Assembly (NCBI GenBank): GCA_900769615.1
Contig: CAAGHH010000021.1
Location: 124,001-188,000, forward strand
Reading direction: 5' to 3'
Length of the DNA stretch: 64,000 bases
Source: Selenomonadales bacterium
GTDB lineage: Bacteria > Bacillota > Negativicutes > Selenomonadales > Selenomonadaceae
Position numbers and translations under genes: made by a program. The notes below the pieces were generated by a model. That model saw nothing but the letters and a program-made list of their open reading frames with translations. It did no database searches and was not told where the DNA came from. How positions within the stretch are numbered: position 1 is the first letter of the stretch; each line of letters begins with the position of its first letter. Positions 17,000 to 26,117 of this stretch are shown one piece after another.

Positions 17000-17851
17000 T
17001 TATTTAACACAGAAACTCAGCCACGTGCAAAGAAATATAGCAACGGATACTATACCATTGCGCATAAAATATTTTTGCGTAACTCGGCTAAAGTCTGTGG
17101 GGCTAACAATCTGATGCTGATAGATAAGCGTTCCTGCTGCAATACCGACACCAGTAAAATACGGCCAGCCAAGATTTAACATTATACCTACAGCAAAAAA
17201 ACATATTATACAAATTATATGCAGCACTACCGCAATTCTAAAGGCACCAGCAGCACCATAGCGAACGGCAAGTGAATGTAAACCATGACTTTTATCAAAG
17301 GCTTCATCCTGAGAACCATAAATAGCATCAAAACCGCCAATCCAAAGGGCTACGGCCGTACATAAAATTATCATCGGCAACGTAACCTCTCCTGTTATGC
17401 CGACCCAGCCGCCAGCTGGTGCCATAGCTACAGCTAATCCCAAAAACAAATGACACCAATTAGTAAAACGCTTGGTAAATGGATAGAGCAAAAATGGCGC
17501 CGCAGCTAATGGCAAAAGATATATACAAATTGGCTGCAATTGATAAACAGATACTATCATCAATACCAGACAGCTTACTATAAAAATCTTGGCTTCATTT
17601 TTGGATATTACGCCAGTTACCATTGCCCGCTCGGCCATTCGTGGCTGCTGACTATCAAATTTCATATCAGCCAGATTATCTAAAGCCAAGGCAGCGGCCC
17701 TGCCAGTAGTAATAGCCATCGCTATCCAAAACAAATCCTTTAGCGCTGGTTCACCACCAGCTGCCAAAAAAGCTGCCATAAAAGCAAATGGCAAATCAAA
17801 AATAGTATGATGCAAAGCAACATTTTTTATATGGGCTTTTACACTAATCAA
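17000..17851 (-). CDS. ubiA: UbiA-family prenyltransferase (menaquinone-pathway type)
   Basis: 283 residues with about eight membrane segments. The two aspartate-rich prenyl-diphosphate motifs are ALDNLADMKFD near residue 57 and GFDAIYGSQDEAFD near residue 173. It would attach a polyprenyl chain to an aromatic acid in the inner membrane, probably the MqnP step of the futalosine menaquinone route, as the UbiD gene is adjacent. The start is TTG at 17851 and shares the four bases TTGA with the stop of ubiD, so translation is coupled. The exact aromatic acceptor is inferred from context. Confidence 0.85.
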   Translation of the reverse strand: MISVKAHIKNVALHHTIFDLPFAFMAAFLAAGGEPALKDLFWIAMAITTGRAAALALDNLADMKFDSQQPRMAERAMVTGVISKNEAKIFIVSCLVLMIVSVYQLQPICIYLLPLAAAPFLLYPFTKRFTNWCHLFLGLAVAMAPAGGWVGITGEVTLPMIILCTAVALWIGGFDAIYGSQDEAFDKSHGLHSLAVRYGAAGAFRIAVVLHIICIICFFAVGIMLNLGWPYFTGVGIAAGTLIYQHQIVSPTDFSRVTQKYFMRNGIVSVAIFLCTWLSFCVK

Positions 17852-19308
17852 TCAAGACCAAGCTCCTTCCACTTAGCATCTACCTTTTGCTTAATATCAG
17901 CTGCCATATTTATTTCATCTGGCCACTCACGAGCATGACCTTCTTCCGGCCAGGTCTTAGTAGCATCAATGCCAAGTTTTGAACCCCATTTAGCCATTGG
18001 CGAAGAATGATCCAATACATCAAGCGGTCCTTCTACAATTTCAAAATCGTGTTTGGCATCAATATTATTGTAAACTCGCCACCATACTTCTTTCATATCC
18101 TGAACATTGACATGTGCATCAACGACAATAATCATTTTGACGTTCATCATCTGTCCCATTCCCCACAAAGCATGCATAACTTTGCGCGCCTGCATCGGAT
18201 AGGATTTTTTTATTGATACGATACAGCAATCGTGAAATACTCCCTCAAGCGGCATATTAATATCAACAATTTCTGGCTGCATCTGTTGCAACAAAGGCAA
18301 AAATATGCGCTCCGTAGCTTTAGCTATATAACAATCCTCCATCGGCGGTTTCCCCACAATAGTTGCCGCATAAATAGGATTTTTACGATGCGTAATCGCC
18401 GTTATATGAAAGACCGGGTATTCATCAGCTAATGAATAATATCCCGTATGATCACCGAATGGTCCCTCACGCCGTGTCTCATTGGTAAGCACATAACCTT
18501 CCAAAATTATTTCTGCAGTAGCTGGCACCTCAATATCTACCGTTTTACATTTGACAAGTTCTACTGACTTATGCCGCAAGAATCCTGCAAAGACCATTTC
18601 ATCAATATCACGTGGCAAAGGCGCTGTTGCTGCATAGGTAAGCACCGGATCCGTACCAATAGCTACAGCTGCTTCAATGCGGTCACCGCCTGCCGCCTTA
18701 GTGTCACGGTAATTTTCCGCACCATTTTTATGAATATGCCAATGCATACCAGTCGTACGGCTATCGTACTTTTGCAAACGATACATCCCTACATTGCGCT
18801 TGCCAGTTTTAGGATTTTTCGTAAATACCAAGGGCAGCGTAACAAAAGGACCACCATCTTCCGGCCAGCATTTTAAAATAGGAATTTCATCCAAATTCGG
18901 ATTTTCAGTTTCTACTACTTCCTGACAAGGCGCGTTCTTGACATATTTCGGGAAATTTATCGCCCGCTTTATCATCGGTATCATAGTAACTACACTCATT
19001 TTATTTTGCAATGAAACGTACGGCAGTTTCAGCATTTCCCTAAGCTCATCGCCTACATCATTAAGTTTTTCTACGCCTAGGGCTATTGCCATGCGCTCAT
19101 AGCTGCCAAAAGCATTCATCAGCACCGGCATTGATGAACCTTTAACATTTTCAAATAACAAAGCGACATTCTTATCGCCTTCCATTTTTGATACTCGATC
19201 CGTTATCTCAGTAATTTCCAGTTCCGGATCAACCTCAGTTTTAATACGCTTTAGTAAATTACGTTTTTCTAATTCTGCTACAAATTCACGTAAATCCTTA
19301 AATGCCAA
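17848..19308 (-). CDS. ubiD: UbiD-family decarboxylase (menaquinone biosynthesis)
   Basis: 486 residues, the length of UbiD prenylated-FMN decarboxylases. Conserved blocks include TGMHWHIHKNGAENY, the active-site region EIILEGYVLTNETRREGPFGDHTGYY, and IYAATIVGKPPMEDCY. It decarboxylates the prenylated aromatic acid, and the ubiA overlap suggests menaquinone as the product. It needs a UbiX flavin prenyltransferase, which is not in this window. Start is TTG at 19308 with a weak GGCGGG site. It lies 15 bases after tatC. Confidence 0.88.
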   Translation of the reverse strand: MAFKDLREFVAELEKRNLLKRIKTEVDPELEITEITDRVSKMEGDKNVALLFENVKGSSMPVLMNAFGSYERMAIALGVEKLNDVGDELREMLKLPYVSLQNKMSVVTMIPMIKRAINFPKYVKNAPCQEVVETENPNLDEIPILKCWPEDGGPFVTLPLVFTKNPKTGKRNVGMYRLQKYDSRTTGMHWHIHKNGAENYRDTKAAGGDRIEAAVAIGTDPVLTYAATAPLPRDIDEMVFAGFLRHKSVELVKCKTVDIEVPATAEIILEGYVLTNETRREGPFGDHTGYYSLADEYPVFHITAITHRKNPIYAATIVGKPPMEDCYIAKATERIFLPLLQQMQPEIVDINMPLEGVFHDCCIVSIKKSYPMQARKVMHALWGMGQMMNVKMIIVVDAHVNVQDMKEVWWRVYNNIDAKHDFEIVEGPLDVLDHSSPMAKWGSKLGIDATKTWPEEGHAREWPDEINMAADIKQKVDAKWKELGLD

Positions 19309-19323
19309 GAAAATCCCGCCCCT

Positions 19324-20097
19324 TTATTTTCGCAATATAAATCTTACAATCAAGTAGCCTACTTCATATAAAGCTATTATCGGCAAAGCAATCATCGACT
19401 GCGTAAATACATCCGGTGTTGGCGTAATTAACGCCCCGGCCACAAACGATAAAAATATAATAATTCGCTGATGTTTGCCCAAAAACTTGGAATTTACTAA
19501 TCCCATAGCCCCTAGAATAGTTATTACTAATGGTAATTCAAAAATAAAGCCGAATGGCATAACAAACATAATTACAAAATCAAAATATTTGTTAACCGAA
19601 AACAAAGCCTCTAATTCTTCATTACCAAAGCCCATAAAAAAATGGATACCGGCTGGCAAAACCAAGAAAAATGAAAATGCCAAGCCACTAAAGAACAGTA
19701 TTACCGAAGTTGGGACTACTAAGCCTAGCACAATTCTTTCCCGCTGGGTAAGCGCCGGCAAAAAGAACCGCCATACTTGCCAAAAAATCACGGGCAATGC
19801 TAATAAAAAACCAGCAACACAAGCCACTTTCAAGTAAGTGAAAAAAGCCTCTGATGGCTGCATATAGTATAGTTTGCCAGCAGGCAAGGTTATATAATGC
19901 ATAATTTTATCTATATAAGCATATCCCACACAGCTTCCTAAAGCAGTGGCCACGAGGCATTTTATAAGCCGGCTGCGCAATTCGGTCAAATGAGCAATCA
20001 GTGACATACTGCCATCGTCATTGACCGGCGTCGTTGCCGGCTCGGGTGCGCTAGCTGCTAGCGCTGTATTTTCATCATGTTTTTTTTCTTCTGCCAT
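19324..20097 (-). CDS. tatC: Sec-independent protein translocase TatC
   Basis: 257 residues with six membrane segments. The N-terminal 28 residues are polar, then MSLIAHLTELRSRLIKCLVA begins the conserved cytoplasmic and first membrane region. The QPSEAFFTYLK stretch carries the conserved Glu used in signal-peptide recognition. It binds twin-arginine signal peptides and docks TatA/TatB. It is 16 bases after tatA. A Tat substrate candidate, the phosphoesterase at 60065-61363, is in the same window. Confidence 0.96.
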   Translation of the reverse strand: MAEEKKHDENTALAASAPEPATTPVNDDGSMSLIAHLTELRSRLIKCLVATALGSCVGYAYIDKIMHYITLPAGKLYYMQPSEAFFTYLKVACVAGFLLALPVIFWQVWRFFLPALTQRERIVLGLVVPTSVILFFSGLAFSFFLVLPAGIHFFMGFGNEELEALFSVNKYFDFVIMFVMPFGFIFELPLVITILGAMGLVNSKFLGKHQRIIIFLSFVAGALITPTPDVFTQSMIALPIIALYEVGYLIVRFILRK

Positions 20098-20113
20098 TTA
20101 TCTTACCTGACTA

Positions 20114-20326
20114 TTATTTGGTCGTATCCTTATTCGCTGGAATTTCTTTTGGTTGTTCAGTAACATTTGCCATCTGCTTAGTTTTACTATCATCATCTTC
20201 TGTAGCACTGCTTTTAAATTCCTTCAGACTTTTACCTAAAGCCTTACCTATTTCCGGAAGCTTGCTCGGACCAAAAACCACCAGTGCTATCAGCAACACA
20301 ATGCCCAAACTCTGAACACTAATCAT
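20114..20326 (-). CDS. tatA: Twin-arginine translocase subunit TatA
   Basis: 70 residues: one N-terminal membrane helix, the hinge FGPSKLPEIGKALGKSLKEFK, then a polar acidic tail. This is the pore-forming TatA/E type. ATG has GGGGG upstream. It heads the tatA-tatC-ubiD-ubiA-folD-fhs unit behind the promoter at 20377-20405. Confidence 0.93.
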   Translation of the reverse strand: MISVQSLGIVLLIALVVFGPSKLPEIGKALGKSLKEFKSSATEDDDSKTKQMANVTEQPKEIPANKDTTK

Positions 20327-20376
20327 TGTATATCCCCCAATTCATTTATTAGTATAATTTATGTTTTCACACCTAT

Positions 20377-20405
20377 ATTATACAAAAAACTACTTAAAAT
20401 CTCAA
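20377..20405 (-). promoter_or_regulatory. Promoter of the tatA-tatC-ubi-folD-fhs unit
   Basis: Minus strand TTGAGA (20405-20400), 17-base spacer, TATAAT (20382-20377). It lies between the tatB terminator and tatA. Confidence 0.75.
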
Positions 20406-20453
20406 TGAATCTTCATCATCATCACAATATGAATTTATTATACCTGATATACG

Positions 20454-20488
20454 AAAAACCATCCCTGCCCTAAGACAAGAATGGTTTT
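20454..20488 (-). terminator. Terminator after tatB
   Basis: AAAACCAT pairs with ATGGTTTT around an 18-base loop, ending in TTTTT on the minus strand. It separates the tatB transcript from tatA. Confidence 0.7.
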
Positions 20489-20494
20489 CTTCAA

Positions 20495-20803
20495 TCAGTT
20501 TTTCTTGATTGTTTCTTTAGCAGGTTGCACCACAGGTTCCGTTTCCTTATTATTCGTGTCTGCCGCCAAATTTACGTTATCTTCAACAGGCTTTTTGACT
20601 GTTTCAGTGGCTGCAGCTTGGTTGGTCTTTACTGGTGTTTCAATTGGATCATTAATTGCCTGTGACAATGCGTTTGAAGCTTTTTTTAACTCCCGCATTC
20701 CTTTACCTAAAGATCTTGCTAATTCTGGCAATTTGCCTGGGCCAAACACTATTAAGCCAATAATCAATATCAATATCAATTCTGGCACGCCTATACCAAA
20801 CAT
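20495..20803 (-). CDS. tatB: TatA/TatB-family translocase subunit
   Basis: 102 residues: MFGIGVPELILILIIGLIVFGPG is the membrane helix with a Glu at position 8, as in TatB and many TatA proteins. An amphipathic helix (KLPELARSLGKGMRELKK) and a 45-residue acidic tail follow. The longer tail and the pairing with tatA/tatC suggest TatB, but family tools often cannot separate TatA from TatB in Firmicutes. It lies 18 bases after the polyprenyl synthase gene. Confidence 0.8.
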   Translation of the reverse strand: MFGIGVPELILILIIGLIVFGPGKLPELARSLGKGMRELKKASNALSQAINDPIETPVKTNQAAATETVKKPVEDNVNLAADTNNKETEPVVQPAKETIKKN

Positions 20804-20821
20804 TTAACCCCTCCTAAACAT

Positions 20822-21793
20822 TTAAAATTCCCGCTCACCAATAAAATCAGCTACCATTACAAAAGCTTCATGTATAGCGGGTGGCAATGAGCCTGGCAAT
20901 ACCTCTCTAGCCCGTGCTAAATACTCATCCGCTTTTGCTTTGGCAACGTCTACGCCATCAGTTGCCTTTATAATAACCAGTGCTCTTTCGACATCAGCTG
21001 TGCTCATTTCAGGATTAGTAATTATTTTTTCCAGCTCAGCTGCCTCATCACTTACTTGCAACGCTCTGATAACTGGCAATGTAACAATCCCCTGTCTTAT
21101 ATCATTACCAGCCGGTTTGCCTATTTTTTCTGATGTTTGTAAAATATCCAGCACATCATCAGTTATCTGAAAAGCCATGCCGATAGCATGACCATATTCT
21201 GCCAATTTTTTAGCATCTTCTTTGGTCATGCCACCCACTATAGCCCCGACCTCACAACAAATTTCCAAGAAATCAGCTGTTTTTTTCTGAATACGGTTAT
21301 AATAATTATCCAAATCCTTAACCGCCTGATAGACCGTATGATCCTGAATAATCTCGCCTACACTCAAATTGCAAACCAGCGTAGCTAAGCGCTTGGCAAT
21401 ATAATCACCATAACCGCCATCAGCTATTAAAGCAAAGGCTCTAGCGAAAATATAATCGCCACTTAAAATAGCAACCTGATTATTCCAGCGAGCATTTGCC
21501 GTAAGTTCACCACGACGGGTATCCGCTTCATCAATTACATCATCATGCACTAGTGAGGCGGTATGAATAAGCTCCAGCGCCTCTGCTAATGGCAAAACTC
21601 TAGCCAAATCAAAATCCTTGCCACCACGAGCTGCCAGCAAGCACAAAGCAGGCCGTATTCTCTTGCCGCCTGCTGTCACTAAATGCGTGCCAACTTCAGT
21701 TACCAAATCGACAGATGACTTCACCGCCTCTACTAGTCCATCATTAAGTTTTTCCAAATCACTTTGTATTACATCAAACATAGGGTTTGACAC
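20822..21793 (-). CDS. Polyprenyl diphosphate synthase (heptaprenyl/octaprenyl type)
   Basis: 323 residues. First aspartate-rich motif HDDVIDEADTRRGE near residue 90 and second motif FQITDDVLDI near residue 215 mark a trans-isoprenyl diphosphate synthase. The long-chain product would serve the UbiA step and quinones. The start is taken as GTG at 21793: AGGTG lies 6 bases upstream, while the neighbouring ATG touches it and a later ATG is 18 bases away. Chain length cannot be read from these motifs alone. Confidence 0.88.
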   Translation of the reverse strand: MSNPMFDVIQSDLEKLNDGLVEAVKSSVDLVTEVGTHLVTAGGKRIRPALCLLAARGGKDFDLARVLPLAEALELIHTASLVHDDVIDEADTRRGELTANARWNNQVAILSGDYIFARAFALIADGGYGDYIAKRLATLVCNLSVGEIIQDHTVYQAVKDLDNYYNRIQKKTADFLEICCEVGAIVGGMTKEDAKKLAEYGHAIGMAFQITDDVLDILQTSEKIGKPAGNDIRQGIVTLPVIRALQVSDEAAELEKIITNPEMSTADVERALVIIKATDGVDVAKAKADEYLARAREVLPGSLPPAIHEAFVMVADFIGEREF

Positions 21794-21932
21794 TATCATC
21801 ACCTACAAAACCTTACTTCTTTCAAATACACCTTACCATTTTACAACAATCCTTTTGTTTTGTCATGGCAAATGTCATATTTTAAGCATCAAATCCACTA
21901 ATTTAACCAGTGAAATTTAATTCTAATATATT

Positions 21933-22391
21933 TTAATGCCTAAAACGCTGGTAGGCCTTTGGTCTGCCTAAAACCTCCGCTAATACCACAGCTTGCCTGG
22001 CTGTTTGCGGATTGAGTTCAACCATTATATCAGTATTAGTATTAGTTTTATTTTCACCAGCCACCAGCTTGGCTGCTATCTCGTAATCGTGTTTTTCAGC
22101 TAAACGAATTTGCGCTTCTTCAGCCATTCGCTGCTGCGTATAAGCTAGTTCCTTGGCTTTGGTTAATAATTCATCTTGATAATGCTCACTTGCTTCAGCA
22201 GCTGCCATCTGTTCTAAATATCCACTGGCATTGTCTTTAGTCGCAACTGGTGCTCCCTTTATATCAGGAATTTTAAATTCCGGCCGAGTGTGTACTGGTA
22301 TTTTTTTACGTGGCACCTTTTTTTTAGTACCCATTTTATCTGATAATACTGCCACTATTATAAACAGTACTATCATAAGAACGGAATCCAT
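21933..22391 (-). CDS. Single-membrane-helix protein of unknown function, flotillin-linked
   Basis: 152 residues, not recognised. Residues 1-17 form one membrane helix (SVLMIVLFIIVAVL), followed by a basic stretch (KKKVPRKKIPV) that would keep the C-terminus inside. The rest is Glu/Ala-rich and probably a coiled coil (EQMAAAEASEHYQDELLTKAKE). Near the end is a small ordered segment (NPQTARQAVVLAEVLGRPKAYQ). It starts 15 bases after floA, with GGGGG upstream, so it is cotranscribed with floA and nfeD. Confidence 0.7.
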   Translation of the reverse strand: MDSVLMIVLFIIVAVLSDKMGTKKKVPRKKIPVHTRPEFKIPDIKGAPVATKDNASGYLEQMAAAEASEHYQDELLTKAKELAYTQQRMAEEAQIRLAEKHDYEIAAKLVAGENKTNTNTDIMVELNPQTARQAVVLAEVLGRPKAYQRFRH

Positions 22392-22405
22392 CGAAATCCC
22401 CCCTA

Positions 22406-23407
22406 TTATTTAGTGGGAGCAATCGGCGCCTGAATTTTTTCCTTGCTGCCACCACTGCTGATAGCATTGCGCATATCAGTATCAGCCTGAACATTATTTA
22501 AATTATAATAATCCATAACCCCAAGTTTGCCTTCGCGTAATGCCTGAGCCATCGCATGCGGAACTTCTGCCTGTGCTTCCACCACTTTAGCTTCCATTTC
22601 CTGCGTATAGGCCTTCATTTCCTGTTCTTTAGCTACAGCCATAGCCCGCCGTTCTTCGGCTTTAGCCTGCGCAATCCGCTTATCAGCCTCAGCCTGATCC
22701 GTTTGCAATTCAGCACCAATATTGCGGCCGACATCAACATCAGCTATATCTATTGATAAAATTTCAAAAGCAGTACCGGCATCAAGACCTTTACCTAAAA
22801 CCGTCTTGGAAATATCATCCGGATTAGCCAAAACATCATTATGACTTTCCGACGAACCAACTGTTGTTACAATACCTTCGCCAACTCTGGCAATAATCGT
22901 CGGCTCTCCAGCACCACCGACTAATCGGTCAATATTAGCTCTGACAGTTACTCTAGCTTTTATTTTTAATTCAATACCATTTTTGGCTACAGCTGATACT
23001 ACCGGAGTTTCGATAACCTTAGGATTAACGCTCATCTGTACTGCTTCTAATACATCACGTCCTGCCAAATCAATGGCGGCTGAACGTTCAAACGGCAGTG
23101 GAATCTGCGCTCTATGAGCAGCTATCAAGGCATCAACTACCTTATCAACATTACCACCAGCTAAATAATGCGCTTCGAGCTGATTTACCTGAACATCAAG
23201 ACCAGCCTTATTAGCTTTGATAAGCGGCAAGATTATCTTATTAGGCGGAACCCTGCGCATACGCATTCCTACCAAGGTAATGATACTTACCCGCACATCA
23301 GCTGCTAAAGCCGAAATCCATAATCCCAATGGCACAAAGTGCAAAAAAATCATTACTCCAGCAATAAGTATTACTAAAAAGAATCCTGAACCAATTAAAC
23401 TTAACAT
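22406..23407 (-). CDS. floA: Flotillin-like protein FloA
   Basis: 333 residues, full length for FloA (YqfA/UPF0365). An N-terminal hydrophobic hairpin is followed by the conserved RVPPNKIILPLIKANKAGL region, an SPFH core, and an alanine/glutamate coiled coil (EERRAMAVAKEQEMKAYT). It scaffolds membrane microdomains. nfeD lies 27 bases upstream, the standard bacterial pairing. Confidence 0.95.
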   Translation of the reverse strand: MLSLIGSGFFLVILIAGVMIFLHFVPLGLWISALAADVRVSIITLVGMRMRRVPPNKIILPLIKANKAGLDVQVNQLEAHYLAGGNVDKVVDALIAAHRAQIPLPFERSAAIDLAGRDVLEAVQMSVNPKVIETPVVSAVAKNGIELKIKARVTVRANIDRLVGGAGEPTIIARVGEGIVTTVGSSESHNDVLANPDDISKTVLGKGLDAGTAFEILSIDIADVDVGRNIGAELQTDQAEADKRIAQAKAEERRAMAVAKEQEMKAYTQEMEAKVVEAQAEVPHAMAQALREGKLGVMDYYNLNNVQADTDMRNAISSGGSKEKIQAPIAPTK

Positions 23408-23434
23408 TAATAAGCCTCCCCCACTTAAATAACT

Positions 23435-24073
23435 TCATTTATTTACTTTTCTTACTAACACCCGATTGCCATTAACAGCTACTACTATTATCTTTTCACC
23501 TTTAGTTAAAAAAGCCCCTTCCGATATAACATCTACCAGCTTATCAGCTATCAAAGCCGAGCCCGATGGTCTTAGTTCAGTCACAACGATACCCCGCTTT
23601 CCTAAAAGCTCCTCTCTCGGTTCTGCGCTTACATAACCGTTAGCCGTGTTCGACTTATCTTTTAAGGTCAGCCGGTTCCATAATTTGCTGCTCGGTAATT
23701 TTTTTACAATCAATGCAAAGATAAACACCGCCATAGCAAATGAAACAAGCATTGCATAAACCGCATTGATATCACCGCCTAATGTAATAACCACGCTATA
23801 TAACATTGCGGTCACACCAGCTCCAGCCAATAGTCCTACCGTTGGCATCAGCATTTCTATGATGATACATAAAATTCCCGCTAAAAAAACTGCTATCTGC
23901 GATAAATCAACTAAGCCTTTGACATACTGACTGCCCCAAAACACTCCGGCAGCTACAATTCCCAGCATGATACCAGCACCCATGCCACCGGTTTTTATTT
24001 CGACAAAAACCGCTAAAAACATTATTGCCAGCAATAACATCTGCAATACTGGCATACTAACTGAAAACTCCAT
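23435..24073 (-). CDS. nfeD: NfeD-family membrane protein (no protease domain)
   Basis: 212 residues: about five membrane helices (residues 8-130), then a soluble OB-like domain from about 145 (LLGKRGIVVTELRPSGSALI ... GEKIIVVAVNGNRVLVRK). This is the short NfeD form without the ClpP-like protease domain. It pairs with floA next door and probably works with it in the membrane. AAAGGGG precedes the ATG. Confidence 0.88.
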   Translation of the reverse strand: MEFSVSMPVLQMLLLAIMFLAVFVEIKTGGMGAGIMLGIVAAGVFWGSQYVKGLVDLSQIAVFLAGILCIIIEMLMPTVGLLAGAGVTAMLYSVVITLGGDINAVYAMLVSFAMAVFIFALIVKKLPSSKLWNRLTLKDKSNTANGYVSAEPREELLGKRGIVVTELRPSGSALIADKLVDVISEGAFLTKGEKIIVVAVNGNRVLVRKVNK

Positions 24074-24155
24074 CGACTGCCCCTTTCACCTAACTATTCA
24101 ATTCTTAGTATATTCTTCTACAACTATATTAAAAATACCTGCTGGACATTCACCT

Positions 24156-24195
24156 AAAAAAACTGCCACTTGCAAACGCAAATGGCAGTTTTTAG
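24156..24195 (-). terminator. Terminator of the chemoreceptor gene
   Basis: AAACTGCCA...TGGCAGTTTTT hairpin with an inner TTGC/GCAA extension, A- and T-runs on both sides; 10 bases past the chemoreceptor stop. Confidence 0.9.
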
Positions 24196-24204
24196 CATTT
24201 TTTA

Positions 24205-25926
24205 TTACAATTTAAACACCAAAATTGCTGACTGTAATTCCTGAGCTAAATTAGCTAATGAATCACTAGCTTGGGCTATATCCTGCGATGATGCCGTCTG
24301 TTCTTCCGTAGCAGCTGATACAGTCTGCATTTCGTCAGTGATGCTTTCACTATGCTTACTTAATTTAGCAACTGAATTTTTAATTTGTTCAGTATCAGTT
24401 GTAACTCCGCTCATCGAATCAGATATACCTTTAATTTCGGCAGCAATACCTGCAATAAGCTGGACAATTTCACCAAAATTAGATTTTAGACAGGCTACCG
24501 AATCAGCTCCTTCAACTACTTGACTACGGCCAAACTGCATTGATGAGACAGCCTTATTAGTATCCTGCTGAATACCACTTATTAATCCCGAAATCCTCTT
24601 GGCTGCTTCCTGTGACTGTTCCGCTAATTTTCTTACTTCATCAGCTACCACCGCAAATCCACGGCCATACTCACCAGCTCTAGCCGCTTCAATAGCAGCA
24701 TTTAAGGCTAAAAGATTAGTCTGTTCCGCAATCTCCGATATGGTATCGACTATCTGACCTATTTCCTGCGATCTTTCTCCCAATTTATCCACCAAGGCAG
24801 CTGATGCTTGCACCGTTTGCTCAACTTCATTCATTTGCCGCACCGCAGTATCAACAGCAGTAACGCCGCTCTCAGCCTTAAGCGAGGCTTCCTTAGAATT
24901 TTTTGCTACCCGAACCGAATTTTTTTCAATAGTGCTTACACTCGCGGCCACCTCAGCTACAGCTTTATTGCTGTTATCAACTGCCTCTTGCTGCGAATTA
25001 GCTGCCATAGCTGCGTCAGTTACTGATTTAGCTACTTGATTTGATGCTTCTGCTGACTGCTGCGAACTTGCCGTAAGTTCTTCCGAAGAAGATGCTAAAT
25101 GCTCCGCGGTTTCACTGAATTTTCCCATAAGCTTACGAAGATTAGTTCTCACGCTTTGCAAAGCATTCCACATTTCACCTAATTCATCACCGCGTTCAAA
25201 CGAAATCGCTTTATCGCGAAAATCGCCTTCTTTTAAAGCTGCGCAAACTGCAATCATTGCTTTTAGGGCAGTTGTTATCTCCCTAATTATATAATTAGCA
25301 GCTATAAGCAGCAGCAAAAATGCAACTACAGAAATTATAATCATTTTCCGATTAGTCGCAACAGCAGCCGCTTCATTAGCTTCATCAGCTTTTTTTACAT
25401 CAGCATTACCAATATCTTGCAAGTCAGTCAAACTATTTTTTAAAGCATTTAGTTTTTTTATACCATCACCAGCATACAGCTTGCTAGCTTCCGCTGGTTT
25501 ATCCGCTATCATTAAATCAATTACCTGATTGGCCACTTTGTTATACTCGTTCCAATTTTGCTCAGTTTCTGATAACTTACCGCTTACACTCTCGTCATTT
25601 CCCATCAATTCTTTATATTTTTTCCATGAGCTTAAAAAATCATCACTATACTTGTCATTAAGATCATTTTTCATCTTAACCCGACGTTCTTTATCGGGAG
25701 TTGCGATTGCCTCTAGCATAGCTGATTGTATTTTACGCATATTAAGCTGTCCATCAGCTAAATACTGATTTGCTGGCAAATAAACTGTACTCATCGTGTC
25801 AACTGTTTTTTCAGTATTTTTTAATGAAATAAATCCGGTAAACGATACTGCGGCTAGTCCAATCACAGCTACCAACACCAAACATAAAATTTTATAGGCC
25901 ATACGAATATTGCTCAGCCATTTCAT
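24205..25926 (-). CDS. Methyl-accepting chemotaxis protein
   Basis: 573 residues. Membrane helix 1 at about 12-32, an extracytoplasmic helical sensor (four-helix-bundle type) to about 190, membrane helix 2 at about 192-213, a HAMP segment, and a long signalling coiled coil. The hairpin tip has EIAEQTNLLALNAAIEAARA and GRGFAVVADEVRKLAEQS, which binds CheW and CheA. The ligand cannot be predicted. It is monocistronic. With the CheX genes at the left edge it implies a motile cell. Confidence 0.94.
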   Translation of the reverse strand: MKWLSNIRMAYKILCLVLVAVIGLAAVSFTGFISLKNTEKTVDTMSTVYLPANQYLADGQLNMRKIQSAMLEAIATPDKERRVKMKNDLNDKYSDDFLSSWKKYKELMGNDESVSGKLSETEQNWNEYNKVANQVIDLMIADKPAEASKLYAGDGIKKLNALKNSLTDLQDIGNADVKKADEANEAAAVATNRKMIIISVVAFLLLLIAANYIIREITTALKAMIAVCAALKEGDFRDKAISFERGDELGEMWNALQSVRTNLRKLMGKFSETAEHLASSSEELTASSQQSAEASNQVAKSVTDAAMAANSQQEAVDNSNKAVAEVAASVSTIEKNSVRVAKNSKEASLKAESGVTAVDTAVRQMNEVEQTVQASAALVDKLGERSQEIGQIVDTISEIAEQTNLLALNAAIEAARAGEYGRGFAVVADEVRKLAEQSQEAAKRISGLISGIQQDTNKAVSSMQFGRSQVVEGADSVACLKSNFGEIVQLIAGIAAEIKGISDSMSGVTTDTEQIKNSVAKLSKHSESITDEMQTVSAATEEQTASSQDIAQASDSLANLAQELQSAILVFKL

Positions 25927-26063
25927 AACATTTCTTCCTTCCTGTATTGAGCTTAATCGTTATTATTTATTATTTTTATAACTAACAGCAATATTAGTAT
26001 AACCTTAAAAAATACTTTTGACTTGTTATTTACTAAATCCCTTAATTTTTTTATATTTTCACT

Positions 26064-26105
26064 AAAAAAATTACAGGGGCAGCACTAAAGCCCCTGTAAT
26101 TTTAA
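26064..26105 (-). terminator. Terminator of rpsU-yqeY
   Basis: AAATTACAGGGGC pairs with GCCCCTGTAATTT around a 9-base loop with a T-run at the end on the minus strand; 13 bases past yqeY. Confidence 0.9.
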
Positions 26106-26117
26106 GCGTATTAATTT

